DNA of 64,000 nucleotides from Eubacteriaceae bacterium CHKCI004 (GTDB lineage Bacteria > Bacillota > Clostridia > Lachnospirales > Lachnospiraceae), in NCBI GenBank assembly GCA_900016875.1, contig FCNR01000054.1, positions 109,740 through 173,739 on the forward strand. The letters run 5' to 3'. Position numbers and translations under genes: made by a program. This document shows, one piece after another, positions 27,065-35,748 of the stretch (the first letter of the stretch is position 1; each line of letters opens with the position of its first letter). The notes beneath the pieces are model-generated. The model was not told the DNA's origin, made no database searches, and saw only the letters and a program-made list of their open reading frames with translations.

Positions 27065-28397
27065 CATGCGGGAGGAAGCGCTGAACGTCCTCATGAATAT
27101 GGAAAAGACAGGAAGACTGTCTCATCTGGTCATGGGCGAAGCGCTCATGCGGCTTCAGTTTGCGCCGAAGAATGAGCGGGCGTTTTTTACTATGCTCTGC
27201 GAAGGAGTAACAGAACAGAGAATTTACCTTGATTATGTTCTGGACGCTTTCTCCAAAACCAAAATGAAGAAATGCAAACCGCTGATCCGGAATCTGCTGC
27301 GTCTGTCGGCGTATCAGATTCTGTTTATGAATGTGAGAGACGCCGCCGCCTGCAGCGAGGCGGTGAATCTTGCGAAAAAAAGGGGCTTTCGCAGTCTGTC
27401 CGGTTTTGTCAACGGAGTGCTGCGAACGCTGATTCGGGAAAAAGAGCATTTGCAGCTGCCGGACAGAGACAGCCAGCTGCCTGAATATTTGTCGATCCGT
27501 TACTCCATGCCGCAGTGGCTGGTACATTTGCTGGCAGATCAGTATGGAGAAGAAAAGACAGAAGCTATGCTGTCCTCTTTTCTCACGGCAAAGCCGACCA
27601 CCATCCGTGCCTGTCAGGACAGAATTACGCCGGATGCGCTTAAAAAATCGCTGGCAGAAAGCGGAGTGATCGTGCATAATGGTCGTTATCTTCCGTATGC
27701 TCTGCAGATTTCCGGGTATAATTATCTGAATAAAATCCCGGCATTCCGAGAGGGTCTTTTCGTGGTACAGGATGAGAGCTCCATGTTTCCGGTGGAAGTT
27801 TCCGGAATCAAAGAAGGAGACAGAGTGCTTGATCTCTGTGCGGCGCCGGGAGGAAAGACATTTCACGCGGCTGCGCGCGCAGGAGTCAAAGGACAGGTAA
27901 TCGCAAGAGATCTGACAGAATATAAGACAGAAATACTACAGGAAAATAATGACAGATTGAAATATTCCCAGATTATAATCGAGCAGTGGGACGCCACAGA
28001 GTACGATGCATCTCTGGAGAAGACCATGGATGTGGTGCTGGCGGATCTTCCTTGCAGCGGGCTGGGAATCATGGGACGTAAAAATGATATCAAATATCAT
28101 CTGACTGCAGATCAGCTTGATGAGCTTGTGAAACTGCAGAGAAAGATTCTCGCCACAGCATGGAGGTATGTGAAACCGGGCGGAACTCTCATATTTTCCA
28201 CCTGCACGCTGAACCAACAGGAAAACGTGGAAAATGTGCGGTGGATTGAGGAAAATACGCCCCTTCAGCCGGTGTCCGTTGAGGAATGTCTGCCAAAAGA
28301 TCTCCGGGGACGGACTGGAAAAGAAGGATACCTGCAGCTGCTGCCGGGCATCGACGGCTGCGATGGATTTTTTGTGGCAAAGTTCACGAGGAAATAA
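27048..28397 (+). CDS. rsmB: 16S rRNA (cytosine-967-C5)-methyltransferase RsmB
   Basis: 449 residues, overlapping fmt by 17 bp. The N-terminal NusB-like helical domain is present, with YSMPQWLV at the junction. The methyltransferase core contains VLDLCAAPGGKTFHAA, ADLPCSGLGIMGRKND and FSTCTLNQQENVENV with the two catalytic Cys. This domain order separates RsmB from the RsmF-like protein at 12 kb. It follows fmt as in other Firmicutes. Confidence 0.93.
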   Translation: MADRINMREEALNVLMNMEKTGRLSHLVMGEALMRLQFAPKNERAFFTMLCEGVTEQRIYLDYVLDAFSKTKMKKCKPLIRNLLRLSAYQILFMNVRDAAACSEAVNLAKKRGFRSLSGFVNGVLRTLIREKEHLQLPDRDSQLPEYLSIRYSMPQWLVHLLADQYGEEKTEAMLSSFLTAKPTTIRACQDRITPDALKKSLAESGVIVHNGRYLPYALQISGYNYLNKIPAFREGLFVVQDESSMFPVEVSGIKEGDRVLDLCAAPGGKTFHAAARAGVKGQVIARDLTEYKTEILQENNDRLKYSQIIIEQWDATEYDASLEKTMDVVLADLPCSGLGIMGRKNDIKYHLTADQLDELVKLQRKILATAWRYVKPGGTLIFSTCTLNQQENVENVRWIEENTPLQPVSVEECLPKDLRGRTGKEGYLQLLPGIDGCDGFFVAKFTRK

Positions 28398-28411
28398 ATT
28401 GGAGGAAGAGA

Positions 28412-29461
28412 ATGGAGAGTTGGACAGATATCCGCTCAATGAATATGGAGGAACTCACTGCCGCCGTGGAAGCGGCGGGGGAGAAGAAGTTCCGGGCAAA
28501 ACAGATTTACGGCTGGCTTCACCAGAAACTGATCCGTTCCGGGGACGAGATGAAGAACGTTCCAGCAGCGTGCAGGGAGAAGATTCTCCGGGAGCATCCG
28601 CTGTACGGCGTGACGGAGGTGGAACGGTACGTATCCAAAATTGACGGAACTTCCAAGTTTCTTTTTGAGCTTTATGACGGCAATATTATAGAAAGCGTTC
28701 TGATGAAATATAAGCACGGCAATTCTGTGTGTATTTCTTCACAGGCCGGCTGCCGGATGGGCTGCCGATTCTGCGCGTCCACGCTGCTGGGGCTTTCCAG
28801 AAATCTGTATCCGTCGGAGATGCTTGACCAGATTTACGCCATACAGAGGGCGACGGGAGAGCGGGTTTCCCATATTGTAGTAATGGGAACCGGGGAGCCT
28901 TTTGATAATTTTGAGGCATTGTGCCGGATGATCGAGATGCTCACAGATGAGCAGGGACTGCATATCAGCCGCAGAAATATTACGGTGTCCACCTGCGGTC
29001 TGGTACCGAAAATATATGAATTTGCCGACAGATATCCACAGGTGACTCTGGCCATTTCTCTTCACGCGCCAAATGACGTCATGCGCCGGGAGCTGATGCC
29101 GGTGGCAAACCGGTACGCCATGAAGGAGCTCATGGAAGCTGCCGATTATTATGTGGAAAAGACCGGCCGGCGGATTACATTCGAATACAGTCTGGTCAAA
29201 GACGTCAATGACCAGAAGGAACACGCCGAGATGCTTTCGGCTCTTGTGAAAGGCTTAAACTGCCATATTAATCTGATTCCGGTGAACCCTGTCAAGGAGA
29301 GAGAGTACAGACAGTCGGAGCAGAATCATATTCAGGCGTTTCAGCATATATTAGAAAAACATCATATTCAGGTGACAGTCCGCAGAGAGATGGGAAGAGA
29401 TATCTCTGCTGCCTGCGGACAACTCAGAAAAGGATATAAAGAAAGGAGTGGGAATGGATGA
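28412..29461 (+). CDS. rlmN: Dual-specificity 23S rRNA/tRNA adenine-C2 methyltransferase RlmN
   Basis: 349 residues from ATG 28412, preceded by GGAGGAAG; the upstream frame lies over rsmB. The radical SAM cysteines are in CRMGCRFCAST (CxxxCxxC). The N-terminal accessory domain (KFRAKQIYGWLHQK) and the C-terminal catalytic Cys in SAACGQL, which becomes methylated in the reaction, are present. VVMGTGEPFDNF is the SAM-binding strand. It methylates A2503 of 23S rRNA and A37 of some tRNAs. Its stop overlaps the next start (ATGA). Confidence 0.95.
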   Translation: MESWTDIRSMNMEELTAAVEAAGEKKFRAKQIYGWLHQKLIRSGDEMKNVPAACREKILREHPLYGVTEVERYVSKIDGTSKFLFELYDGNIIESVLMKYKHGNSVCISSQAGCRMGCRFCASTLLGLSRNLYPSEMLDQIYAIQRATGERVSHIVVMGTGEPFDNFEALCRMIEMLTDEQGLHISRRNITVSTCGLVPKIYEFADRYPQVTLAISLHAPNDVMRRELMPVANRYAMKELMEAADYYVEKTGRRITFEYSLVKDVNDQKEHAEMLSALVKGLNCHINLIPVNPVKEREYRQSEQNHIQAFQHILEKHHIQVTVRREMGRDISAACGQLRKGYKERSGNG

Positions 29462-30189
29462 AGTCCTTTGGAATCACGGATATAGGAAAGAAAAGAAAAG
29501 TAAATCAGGATTATCTTTTCTTTTCCGATGAGCCGGTGGGCTGTTTTCCAAATCTTTATATCGTTGCGGATGGAATGGGAGGACATAAGGCCGGAGATAA
29601 GGCGTCGTCTTATTCCGTGACAAGATTTGTGGAATTGGCAAAAAAGGCGGAGAAGGAGCTTCCGTTTCTGTCCATGGAGAAAATATTGCAGCAGGTCAAC
29701 GCCGAAGTCTTTGAGATGTCCCGGCGGGAAGAAGAGTACGCCGGAATGGGAACCACATTTGTGGCGGCCACAGTGGTGGATCATGTTGTTTACGTCATGA
29801 ATGTGGGGGACAGCCGTCTGTACTATTATGACGGTACGCTCCGGCAGGTGACTATGGATCATTCTCTGGTGGAGGAACTGGTGCGCGCGGGAGAGCTTGA
29901 CCGGGCGGAGAGCAGGAATCATCCACAGAAAAATATCATCACCAAAGCAGTAGGCGTATCGGATACGGTTTCGCCGGATTTCTTCATGCTGGATATTGCG
30001 GACGGCCAGAAAATTCTGCTGTGTTCGGACGGACTTTCCAACATGGTGGACGATGATAAGCTGGAAGAGATCATGGCAGAGCAGGGAGAGATGAACGAGC
30101 TGGCCCGGGAATGTGTCGATGAAGCATTGTTTTACGGCGGACTTGACAACATAGCGGTCGTTATCGCCCAGTGTGGAAACGGGAGGTGA
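29458..30189 (+). CDS. PP2C-type Ser/Thr protein phosphatase (PrpC/Stp)
   Basis: 243 residues. The PP2C metal-binding motifs are NQD (KVNQDYLFF), VADGMGGHKAG, GTTFVA, VGDSRLY and the C-terminal SDGLSNMV / GGLDNIAVV. It dephosphorylates substrates of the kinase encoded next. It overlaps rlmN by 4 bp and nearly abuts the kinase gene, the standard Firmicute arrangement. Confidence 0.95.
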   Translation: MKSFGITDIGKKRKVNQDYLFFSDEPVGCFPNLYIVADGMGGHKAGDKASSYSVTRFVELAKKAEKELPFLSMEKILQQVNAEVFEMSRREEEYAGMGTTFVAATVVDHVVYVMNVGDSRLYYYDGTLRQVTMDHSLVEELVRAGELDRAESRNHPQKNIITKAVGVSDTVSPDFFMLDIADGQKILLCSDGLSNMVDDDKLEEIMAEQGEMNELARECVDEALFYGGLDNIAVVIAQCGNGR

Positions 30190-30194
30190 CGTTT

Positions 30195-32291
30195 TTGGTT
30201 CAGACAGGAATGATTTTAGGAGGAAGATATGAGATCCTTGAACATATCGGCTCCGGTGGGATGGCTGATGTGTATAAGGCAAGATGCCGCAAAACAAACC
30301 GCTATGTCGCTGTCAAAGTACTCCGGAAAGAATACAGCGAGGATGAGACTCTGGTTCGGAGATTCAACTCTGAAGCCCGCTCCACGGCGGATCTGCATCA
30401 TCCCAATGTAGTGAGCATCCTGGACGAGGGCAATGATCAGGGGATTCACTACATTGTCATGGAGCTGGCCGAAGGAATGACGCTGAAGCGTTATATCCGC
30501 CGGTATGGGAGACTTTCTGTCCGGGAAACCGTGGATTTTGCCATACAGATTGCCAGCGGCATTCAGGCTGCCCACGAACATAATATTGTACACAGGGATA
30601 TCAAGCCGCAGAATATCATCGTTTCCGACAGCGGCAAGATTAAAGTGACAGACTTCGGCATTGCCAAAGCGGCCACTGGCGATACCATTGCCTCCAGCAC
30701 TATGGGTTCTGTGCGGTATCTGTCGCCGGAACAGGCGAGAGGCGGTTATTCCGACGCAAGAAGCGATATTTACTCTCTTGGTATCACCATGTATGAGATG
30801 GCTACAGGAAAGGTTCCTTTTGATGGAGAGAATACAGTGGCCATTGCGCTGATGCATCTGGAGGGGGAGATTGTTCCTCCGAGAAACTATTTTCCGGATA
30901 TACCGGTCAGCCTGGAAAATATCATTTTAAAATGTACGAAAAAGAAGCCGGAAGCAAGGTACCAGACTGCGGCGGAGCTCATTGCGGATCTGCAGCAGGT
31001 GTTTACCTCACCGGACGGCAATTACGTATATATGAGCCCGCAGGTGGATGACAGTCCGACGAAGGCACGCTCAGAAGAAGAGATTGCACAGATCAAGAAA
31101 ACACTGATGGGAGACCATGCGCCGGAAAGCGATGGAAATCCGGGAGAAGTGACCGGACAATCCACAGAGAAGGATGACGAAGATTATGAAGATGACGCTT
31201 CGGTACATCCGAAGCTGGAAAAAATGATCATGGTCATCACGATAGTATTTGGCGTTTTTCTGGCATGTCTTGTCTTTTATTTTATAGGAACGTCCACGAA
31301 CCTTCTGCGTTTTTCCGGCGGCAGTACGGCGGAAAGCACCACGGAGGCGATGGAAGATACCGAAGATACCGCCGATGAGACTACCACAGAAGGAACCACG
31401 GAAGCAAAAAAATACGTCACATTGCCAAGCTTTATCGGAATGACGCGGACCCGGGCGGAAAGCCAGGCGGAGGAATTAAATCTGACCGCAAAATTCGAAT
31501 ACGAGGACGGTGTGGATGAAGAGAGCGATTCACTCATTGTTGTGGCGCAGGGAACCGATGAAGGCCGGGACGTTCTGGAAGGCTCCACCATCACCCTGAC
31601 GCTTGGAACCGATGAAGAAGAGAACACTCAGGTGGAAGTGCCGCCTCTGGTCAATTACGAGGAAGAAGAGGCAATCAGCGAGCTGGAATCTCTGGGGCTG
31701 AAAGCGGAAGTTGTCTATGCCAACAGTGATACCGTGGAGGAAGGCTATGTGATCCGCCAGACGCCAAAAGGAGGCAGTATGGTGGATGAGGGATTCACTG
31801 TGACGATCACAGTCAGCCGCGGCGTTTCCCAGGTGGAGGTGCCGGACTTATACGGCGTCAGCCAGGCAGCTGCGGAGCGTGAACTGAATCGTCTGGGACT
31901 TGTCCTTGGCACGGTATCCAGTGATTACAGCGGTTCTGTCGGCGTCGGTGACGTCTTTGAACAGAGCATCGAATCGGGTACCATGGTAGATAAAGGAACG
32001 GAGGTTTCCATCACGGTCAGCCTTGGCGAACAGGAGAGCTATCATTACGCGGGAATTGTTCAGGTGTATGACTCACCTTTTGAGGAGGGAGAGACCGGAG
32101 ATATTGAGCTGGTGCTGGAACAGGGTAATTCAACCCAGACCATCTATTCGGAAGAGGACGCCGATTCCGATTCCTTCCCGGTGGATGTGAGCTTTGAGAG
32201 CGACAGCGGCCGTGACGCTACGGTAATCTTTTATGTGAACGGACAGGAATACAACAGTTATCCGGTAACCTGGGAACGGGTGGCCGATTAG
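30195..32291 (+). CDS. prkC: PASTA-domain Ser/Thr protein kinase (PrkC/Stk1)
   Basis: 698 residues from a TTG at 30195, which follows GGGAGGTGA. The cytosolic kinase domain (about 10-270) has GSGGMADVY, the VAIK-type lysine in VAVKVL, HRDIKPQNI, DFGIAKA and SPEQARG. An acidic linker precedes one membrane segment (about 335-360) and then three extracellular PASTA domains (about 400-620), which bind peptidoglycan fragments. The last ~70 residues form an extra domain of unknown type (EQESYHYAGIVQVYD onward). It senses cell wall state and controls growth, wall synthesis and germination in relatives. Confidence 0.95.
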   Translation: MVQTGMILGGRYEILEHIGSGGMADVYKARCRKTNRYVAVKVLRKEYSEDETLVRRFNSEARSTADLHHPNVVSILDEGNDQGIHYIVMELAEGMTLKRYIRRYGRLSVRETVDFAIQIASGIQAAHEHNIVHRDIKPQNIIVSDSGKIKVTDFGIAKAATGDTIASSTMGSVRYLSPEQARGGYSDARSDIYSLGITMYEMATGKVPFDGENTVAIALMHLEGEIVPPRNYFPDIPVSLENIILKCTKKKPEARYQTAAELIADLQQVFTSPDGNYVYMSPQVDDSPTKARSEEEIAQIKKTLMGDHAPESDGNPGEVTGQSTEKDDEDYEDDASVHPKLEKMIMVITIVFGVFLACLVFYFIGTSTNLLRFSGGSTAESTTEAMEDTEDTADETTTEGTTEAKKYVTLPSFIGMTRTRAESQAEELNLTAKFEYEDGVDEESDSLIVVAQGTDEGRDVLEGSTITLTLGTDEEENTQVEVPPLVNYEEEEAISELESLGLKAEVVYANSDTVEEGYVIRQTPKGGSMVDEGFTVTITVSRGVSQVEVPDLYGVSQAAAERELNRLGLVLGTVSSDYSGSVGVGDVFEQSIESGTMVDKGTEVSITVSLGEQESYHYAGIVQVYDSPFEEGETGDIELVLEQGNSTQTIYSEEDADSDSFPVDVSFESDSGRDATVIFYVNGQEYNSYPVTWERVAD

Positions 32292-32312
32292 AGAAAGGAA
32301 AGGACGGAAAAT

Positions 32313-33191
32313 ATGACGGGGAGAATCATGAAGGGAATCGGCGGTTTTTATTATGTGGAAGTGGAAGGCGCCGGACTTTATGAATGCAGGGCAAAAGGAA
32401 TCTTCCGGAATAAGAAAATGAAACCGAATGTGGGAGATATCGTAGATATTGATGTGATTTCCGAGGAAGAGAAAACAGGAAATCTCACAGTGATCCACAA
32501 GCGGAAGAACCAGCTTATCCGGCCTATGGTCGCCAATGTAGATCAGGCTCTCGTCATTTTTGCCGTTCATGAGCCGGAACCAAATTTCCAGCTTTTGAAT
32601 CGTTTTCTCATCATGATGGAGAAACAGCAGATTCCCGTGATCATCTGCTTTAATAAAATGGATCTGGCGTCGGAGGAGGAGAAGGAACAACTGCGGCAGG
32701 ATTATGAAAACAGCGGCTGCCGCGTTCTCTTTTCCTCTGCCAGAGAGGGCGAGGGAATCCCGGAGATCAGAGAACTGCTGCGGGGAAAGACCACGGTGAT
32801 GGCAGGTCCGTCCGGCGTCGGTAAATCTTCCACATTGAATACGATCAGTCCAAAGACCCAGATGGAGACCGGCGCTGTCAGCGAGAAGATCAAGAGGGGA
32901 AGACACACAACCCGTCATTCTGAGCTCATTTATCTGGGAGAGGAAACTTTTCTCATGGATACGCCGGGCTTCAGTTCCCTCTATCTGGAGGATATCGACA
33001 AGGAAGAGCTCCGTTTTTATTTTCCGGAGTTTGCCGATTATGAGAATCAATGTCGTTTTAACGGCTGTTCCCACATCCACGAGCCGGGCTGCGCCGTAAA
33101 GCAGGCCCTCGAGGAAGGGGCTATCAGCCGGATGCGTTATGATGATTATTGTTATTTGTATGAGGAACTGGCAAATGCAAAGAAATGGTGA
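32313..33191 (+). CDS. rsgA: Ribosome small-subunit-dependent GTPase A
   Basis: 292 residues. An N-terminal OB-fold leads to a circularly permuted GTPase domain: NKMD (G4), then GPSGVGKSS (G1) and DTPGFSS (G3). The C-terminal zinc finger region has C-x-FNGCSHIHEPGC. It helps 30S subunit maturation. It follows prkC as in B. subtilis; the rpe gene found next there is absent. Confidence 0.95.
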   Translation: MTGRIMKGIGGFYYVEVEGAGLYECRAKGIFRNKKMKPNVGDIVDIDVISEEEKTGNLTVIHKRKNQLIRPMVANVDQALVIFAVHEPEPNFQLLNRFLIMMEKQQIPVIICFNKMDLASEEEKEQLRQDYENSGCRVLFSSAREGEGIPEIRELLRGKTTVMAGPSGVGKSSTLNTISPKTQMETGAVSEKIKRGRHTTRHSELIYLGEETFLMDTPGFSSLYLEDIDKEELRFYFPEFADYENQCRFNGCSHIHEPGCAVKQALEEGAISRMRYDDYCYLYEELANAKKW

Positions 33192-33195
33192 AAAA

Positions 33196-33858
33196 ATGAA
33201 AGAAAACAACTGCATATTAATTCTCACCGGCGGCAGGATCGACACAGATTTTGCCGCCGCTTATCTGAGGGACAAAAAATTTGACCGCATTATAGCGGCG
33301 GACTCCGGTCTTGCCTCATGCCGTCGGCTTCATCTGACGCCCACTGACATTCTGGGAGACTTTGACAGTCTGCGGGATGAGGGGCTGCTGGCATATTATA
33401 GAGAACAAGGGGTTCCTGTGCGGGAATTTCCGGCAAGAAAAGATTTTACGGACACGGAGCTGGCGGTGGAATACGCCATAGATTTGTCACCGGAGAAGGT
33501 CACTCTGCTGGGCGCCACAGGAACCCGGTATGACCACGCTCTGGCCAATATCGGAATGCTTGAAAAGTTGACAACATTGGGTATCTCCGGAAAAATTGTG
33601 GATAAAAACAACGAAATCGAGATGCTTTGTGGAAAAAATGAGAAAATGTACAGGAAAATACCGGAAAGGAAATTCTTCTCTCTGGTTGCCTGGGGTGGAG
33701 ATGTAACGGGCATCGATCTGATCGGTTTTTCTTATCCACTGAACGACGCGACCCTTCGTCCGTCCCAGAGCCTTGGCATCAGCAATGAACTGGCAGACGA
33801 AACCGGAATCCTCCGCATGAAGACCGGGAAACTGCTGGTGATCCGGTCGGCGGATTAA
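33196..33858 (+). CDS. thiN: Thiamine diphosphokinase
   Basis: 220 residues from ATG 33196, 4 bp after rsgA. Family motifs: ADSGLASCRRL, GDFDSL, the DFTDTELAVEYA aspartate cluster and GATGTRYDHALANI in the ATP-binding domain. The C-terminal thiamin-binding domain contains FSLVAWGGDVTGIDLIGFSYPL. It makes thiamine diphosphate from thiamine. Ribosome binding is weak and probably depends on coupling to rsgA. A repeat hairpin begins 11 bases after the stop. Confidence 0.92.
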   Translation: MKENNCILILTGGRIDTDFAAAYLRDKKFDRIIAADSGLASCRRLHLTPTDILGDFDSLRDEGLLAYYREQGVPVREFPARKDFTDTELAVEYAIDLSPEKVTLLGATGTRYDHALANIGMLEKLTTLGISGKIVDKNNEIEMLCGKNEKMYRKIPERKFFSLVAWGGDVTGIDLIGFSYPLNDATLRPSQSLGISNELADETGILRMKTGKLLVIRSAD

Positions 33859-33868
33859 AATGGGGATT

Positions 33869-33987
33869 TGTCGAGGTGGAACTGCGGGTTTTGATAGAAT
33901 CTGAGGATGCAGGAGCAAACGAGATTTGCGACGCCGTATACACTATAGAAAAACGCAGGCGGAAAACTCTTCTCCTCCACCTCGGCA
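33869..33987 (+). repeat. Post-stop hairpin after thiN (small relative of unit A), carrying unit B copy 3
   Basis: Arms GTCGAGGTGGA (33870-33880) and TCCACCTCGGC (33976-33986) pair with one mismatch. Inside, CTGCGGGTTTT and AAAACGCAG can pair. It begins 11 bases after the thiN stop, in a context (AATGGGGATTTGTCGAGGTG) close to that after ychF (AATTGGGAGTTGTCGAGATG). Bases 33906-33962 match unit B (AGATTTGCGACGCC, ATAGAAAAACGCAG) with a one-base indel. Confidence 0.6.
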
Positions 33988-34027
33988 GGCTGATTATGGG
34001 AACATAAACGATACTATCCCCATGACG

Positions 34028-34110
34028 CCTGCGCTCACAGTCGTCGCCGACCTTTCCCGCTGTGTTTTTCTATTGAGATATGATGCCGCAAATCTCTGTC
34101 TTATTGCATC
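34028..34110 (+). repeat. Unit B, copy 2
   Basis: 83 bp matching 8175-8256 in the same orientation and 33906-33962 in the opposite orientation. On the minus strand it is part of a 92-codon open frame covering the whole repeat. Confidence 0.65.
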
Positions 34111-34173
34111 ACTAAGATTGTGACAAAACTCCCGTTCCATCTCGACGGCATCTGTACCATTGTGGCTGATTCC

Positions 34174-34426
34174 GGTTGTGTTTTCTGTGAACCTCCGGCA
34201 TTTATACACATGATTATGTCGAGGTGATAAGAAGCAGGAAAGTTTACACAACACAGATGACATTTTGGACACAGACAGCTTTCGACCGCGAGCTGTGAAC
34301 GAGGACTGTCATATTTCCTGAATAGATATATCCTATCGTTCAGACCGAGTGAGGGCCGAGTCGGGCGAACCTGTCTGTGGTCTTATGTCATCGTCTGTGT
34401 ATCATTTCTTATCATCTCGACAACTC
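34174..34426 (-). repeat. Post-stop palindromic repeat, copy 2 (unit A and flank)
   Basis: Core 34218-34421, 204 nt, the same length as copy 1 and inverted relative to it. The outer stem GTCGAGATGATAAG / CTTATCACCTCGAC and an inner stem correspond to copy 1, with changes on both sides of several pairs. Conserved blocks include CTCGGCCCTCACTCGG and CCTCGTTCACAGCTCGCGG. Read on the minus strand it starts 7 bases after the ychF stop. Bases 34174-34217 extend the similarity. Between 33988 and 34173 outside unit B I see no gene other than the repeat-borne frame. Confidence 0.85.
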
Positions 34427-34432
34427 CCAATT

Positions 34433-35530
34433 TTATACATTAAATTTAAACAGCACCACGTCTCCGTCCTGCATCACATATTCTTTGCCTTCTGAGCGGA
34501 CAAGTCCCTTGTCTCTGGCGGCGGACATGCTTCCGCAGGCAACCAGGTCATCGTAACTGATGACGTCGGCTTTGATGAAGCCGCGCTCGAAGTCGGAATG
34601 AATCTTTCCGGCAGCCTGAGGTGCCTTGGTGCCGGCGGTGATGGTCCATGCTTTGGATTCGATTGGTCCTGCAGTCAGATAAGAGATCAGGCCCAGGATA
34701 CGGTAGCTTGCCTTGATGAGCTTTTCGAGACCGGATTCGGAAAGACCCAGATCTTCGAGAAACATAGCTTTTTCATCGTCATCAAGCTCTGCAATCTCCT
34801 GTTCGATCTGTGCGCAGACCACAAATACTTCAGAGTCGCAGTCGGCGGCGTACTTCTTTACTTCCTGTACGTATTCATTGGAAGCGCCGTCATCACCCAG
34901 GTCATCTTCTGATACATTGGCGGCGAAGATAACAGGTTTATCCGTCAGCAGATTGCACTCAGCGATTAGCTTTTGTTCGTCTTCATCCTCTGTGACGAAG
35001 GTTTTTGCCAGATGGCCGTCCTCAAGATGCGCTTTCATTTTCTTTAACAGCTCAACCTCAGCGGCAATTTTTTTATCGTTGTGGGCAGCGCGGGCAGATT
35101 TTGCAATCCGGCGCTCCAGAACCTCGATGTCGGCAAAGATTAATTCAAAATTGATGGTCTCAATGTCCCGAAGCGGATTGACACTGCCGTCCACATGGAT
35201 GACATTGCTGTCTTCAAAGCATCGCACCACATGAACGATAGCGTCCACTTCGCGGATGTTGGCAAGGAACTGATTGCCAAGCCCCTCCCCTTTGGAGGCT
35301 CCTTTGACCAGACCGGCAATGTCCACAAACTCGATCACTGCGGGAACGATTTTGGCAGAATCATACATATCTGAAAGCACCTGCAGACGGGCGTCCGGAA
35401 CCGGAACGATGCCCACATTCGGGTCAATGGTACAGAAAGGGTAGTTGGCTGATTCGGCGCCGGCTTTGGTAAGAGAGTTGAATAATGTACTCTTTCCCAC
35501 GTTTGGAAGTCCGACAATTCCTAATTTCAT
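34433..35530 (-). CDS. ychF: YchF/OLA1-family ATPase
   Basis: 365 residues, the normal length. P-loop GLPNVGKSTLFN, DIAGLVKGASKGEGLGNQFL for G3, and the altered G4 motif (PVIFAANVSE instead of NKxD), which gives ATP preference in this family. The C-terminal TGS domain contains TAGTKAPQAAGKIHSDFERGFI. A ribosome-associated ATPase linked to translation and stress. Transcribed against the thiN operon and ended by the repeat region. Confidence 0.96.
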   Translation of the reverse strand: MKLGIVGLPNVGKSTLFNSLTKAGAESANYPFCTIDPNVGIVPVPDARLQVLSDMYDSAKIVPAVIEFVDIAGLVKGASKGEGLGNQFLANIREVDAIVHVVRCFEDSNVIHVDGSVNPLRDIETINFELIFADIEVLERRIAKSARAAHNDKKIAAEVELLKKMKAHLEDGHLAKTFVTEDEDEQKLIAECNLLTDKPVIFAANVSEDDLGDDGASNEYVQEVKKYAADCDSEVFVVCAQIEQEIAELDDDEKAMFLEDLGLSESGLEKLIKASYRILGLISYLTAGPIESKAWTITAGTKAPQAAGKIHSDFERGFIKADVISYDDLVACGSMSAARDKGLVRSEGKEYVMQDGDVVLFKFNV

Positions 35531-35593
35531 AGTAATTCCTCCATTTATTGTGTATTTTATATGATTATTGTGCAGTTCGCATTACAACTGTCC

Positions 35594-35623
35594 ATTCTAC
35601 CATAGAAAGAAAGAAGCTGGCAA
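35594..35623 (-). promoter_or_regulatory. Promoter of ychF
   Basis: On the minus strand TTGCCA, 18-bp spacer, TAGAAT, about 65 bp before the ychF start. Confidence 0.5.
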
Positions 35624-35646
35624 GAGGGCGAAAAAAAGAAATATGA

Positions 35647-35675
35647 TTGAAAATTTTGTCGGGGCAGGCTATAAT
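35647..35675 (+). promoter_or_regulatory. Promoter of lgt
   Basis: TTGAAA, 17-bp spacer, TATAAT (35670-35675), followed about 73 bp later by the lgt start. Confidence 0.7.
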
Positions 35676-35748
35676 ATCCCCAATGTCAAAGCATGGAGAT
35701 AGTTATTGATCGTCTCTGTATTGCAATATAGATTTACAGGAGGTTATT

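Noticed and set aside
33139..33195. TPP riboswitch before thiN
   Set aside because: thiN starts 4 bp after rsgA inside the operon; there is no leader space.
32130..33245. 371-codon minus-strand frame
   Set aside because: Shadow of rsgA; no recognisable motif.
33859..34432. CRISPR array
   Set aside because: The repeats are long palindromes in mixed orientation without regular spacers; no cas gene in the window.
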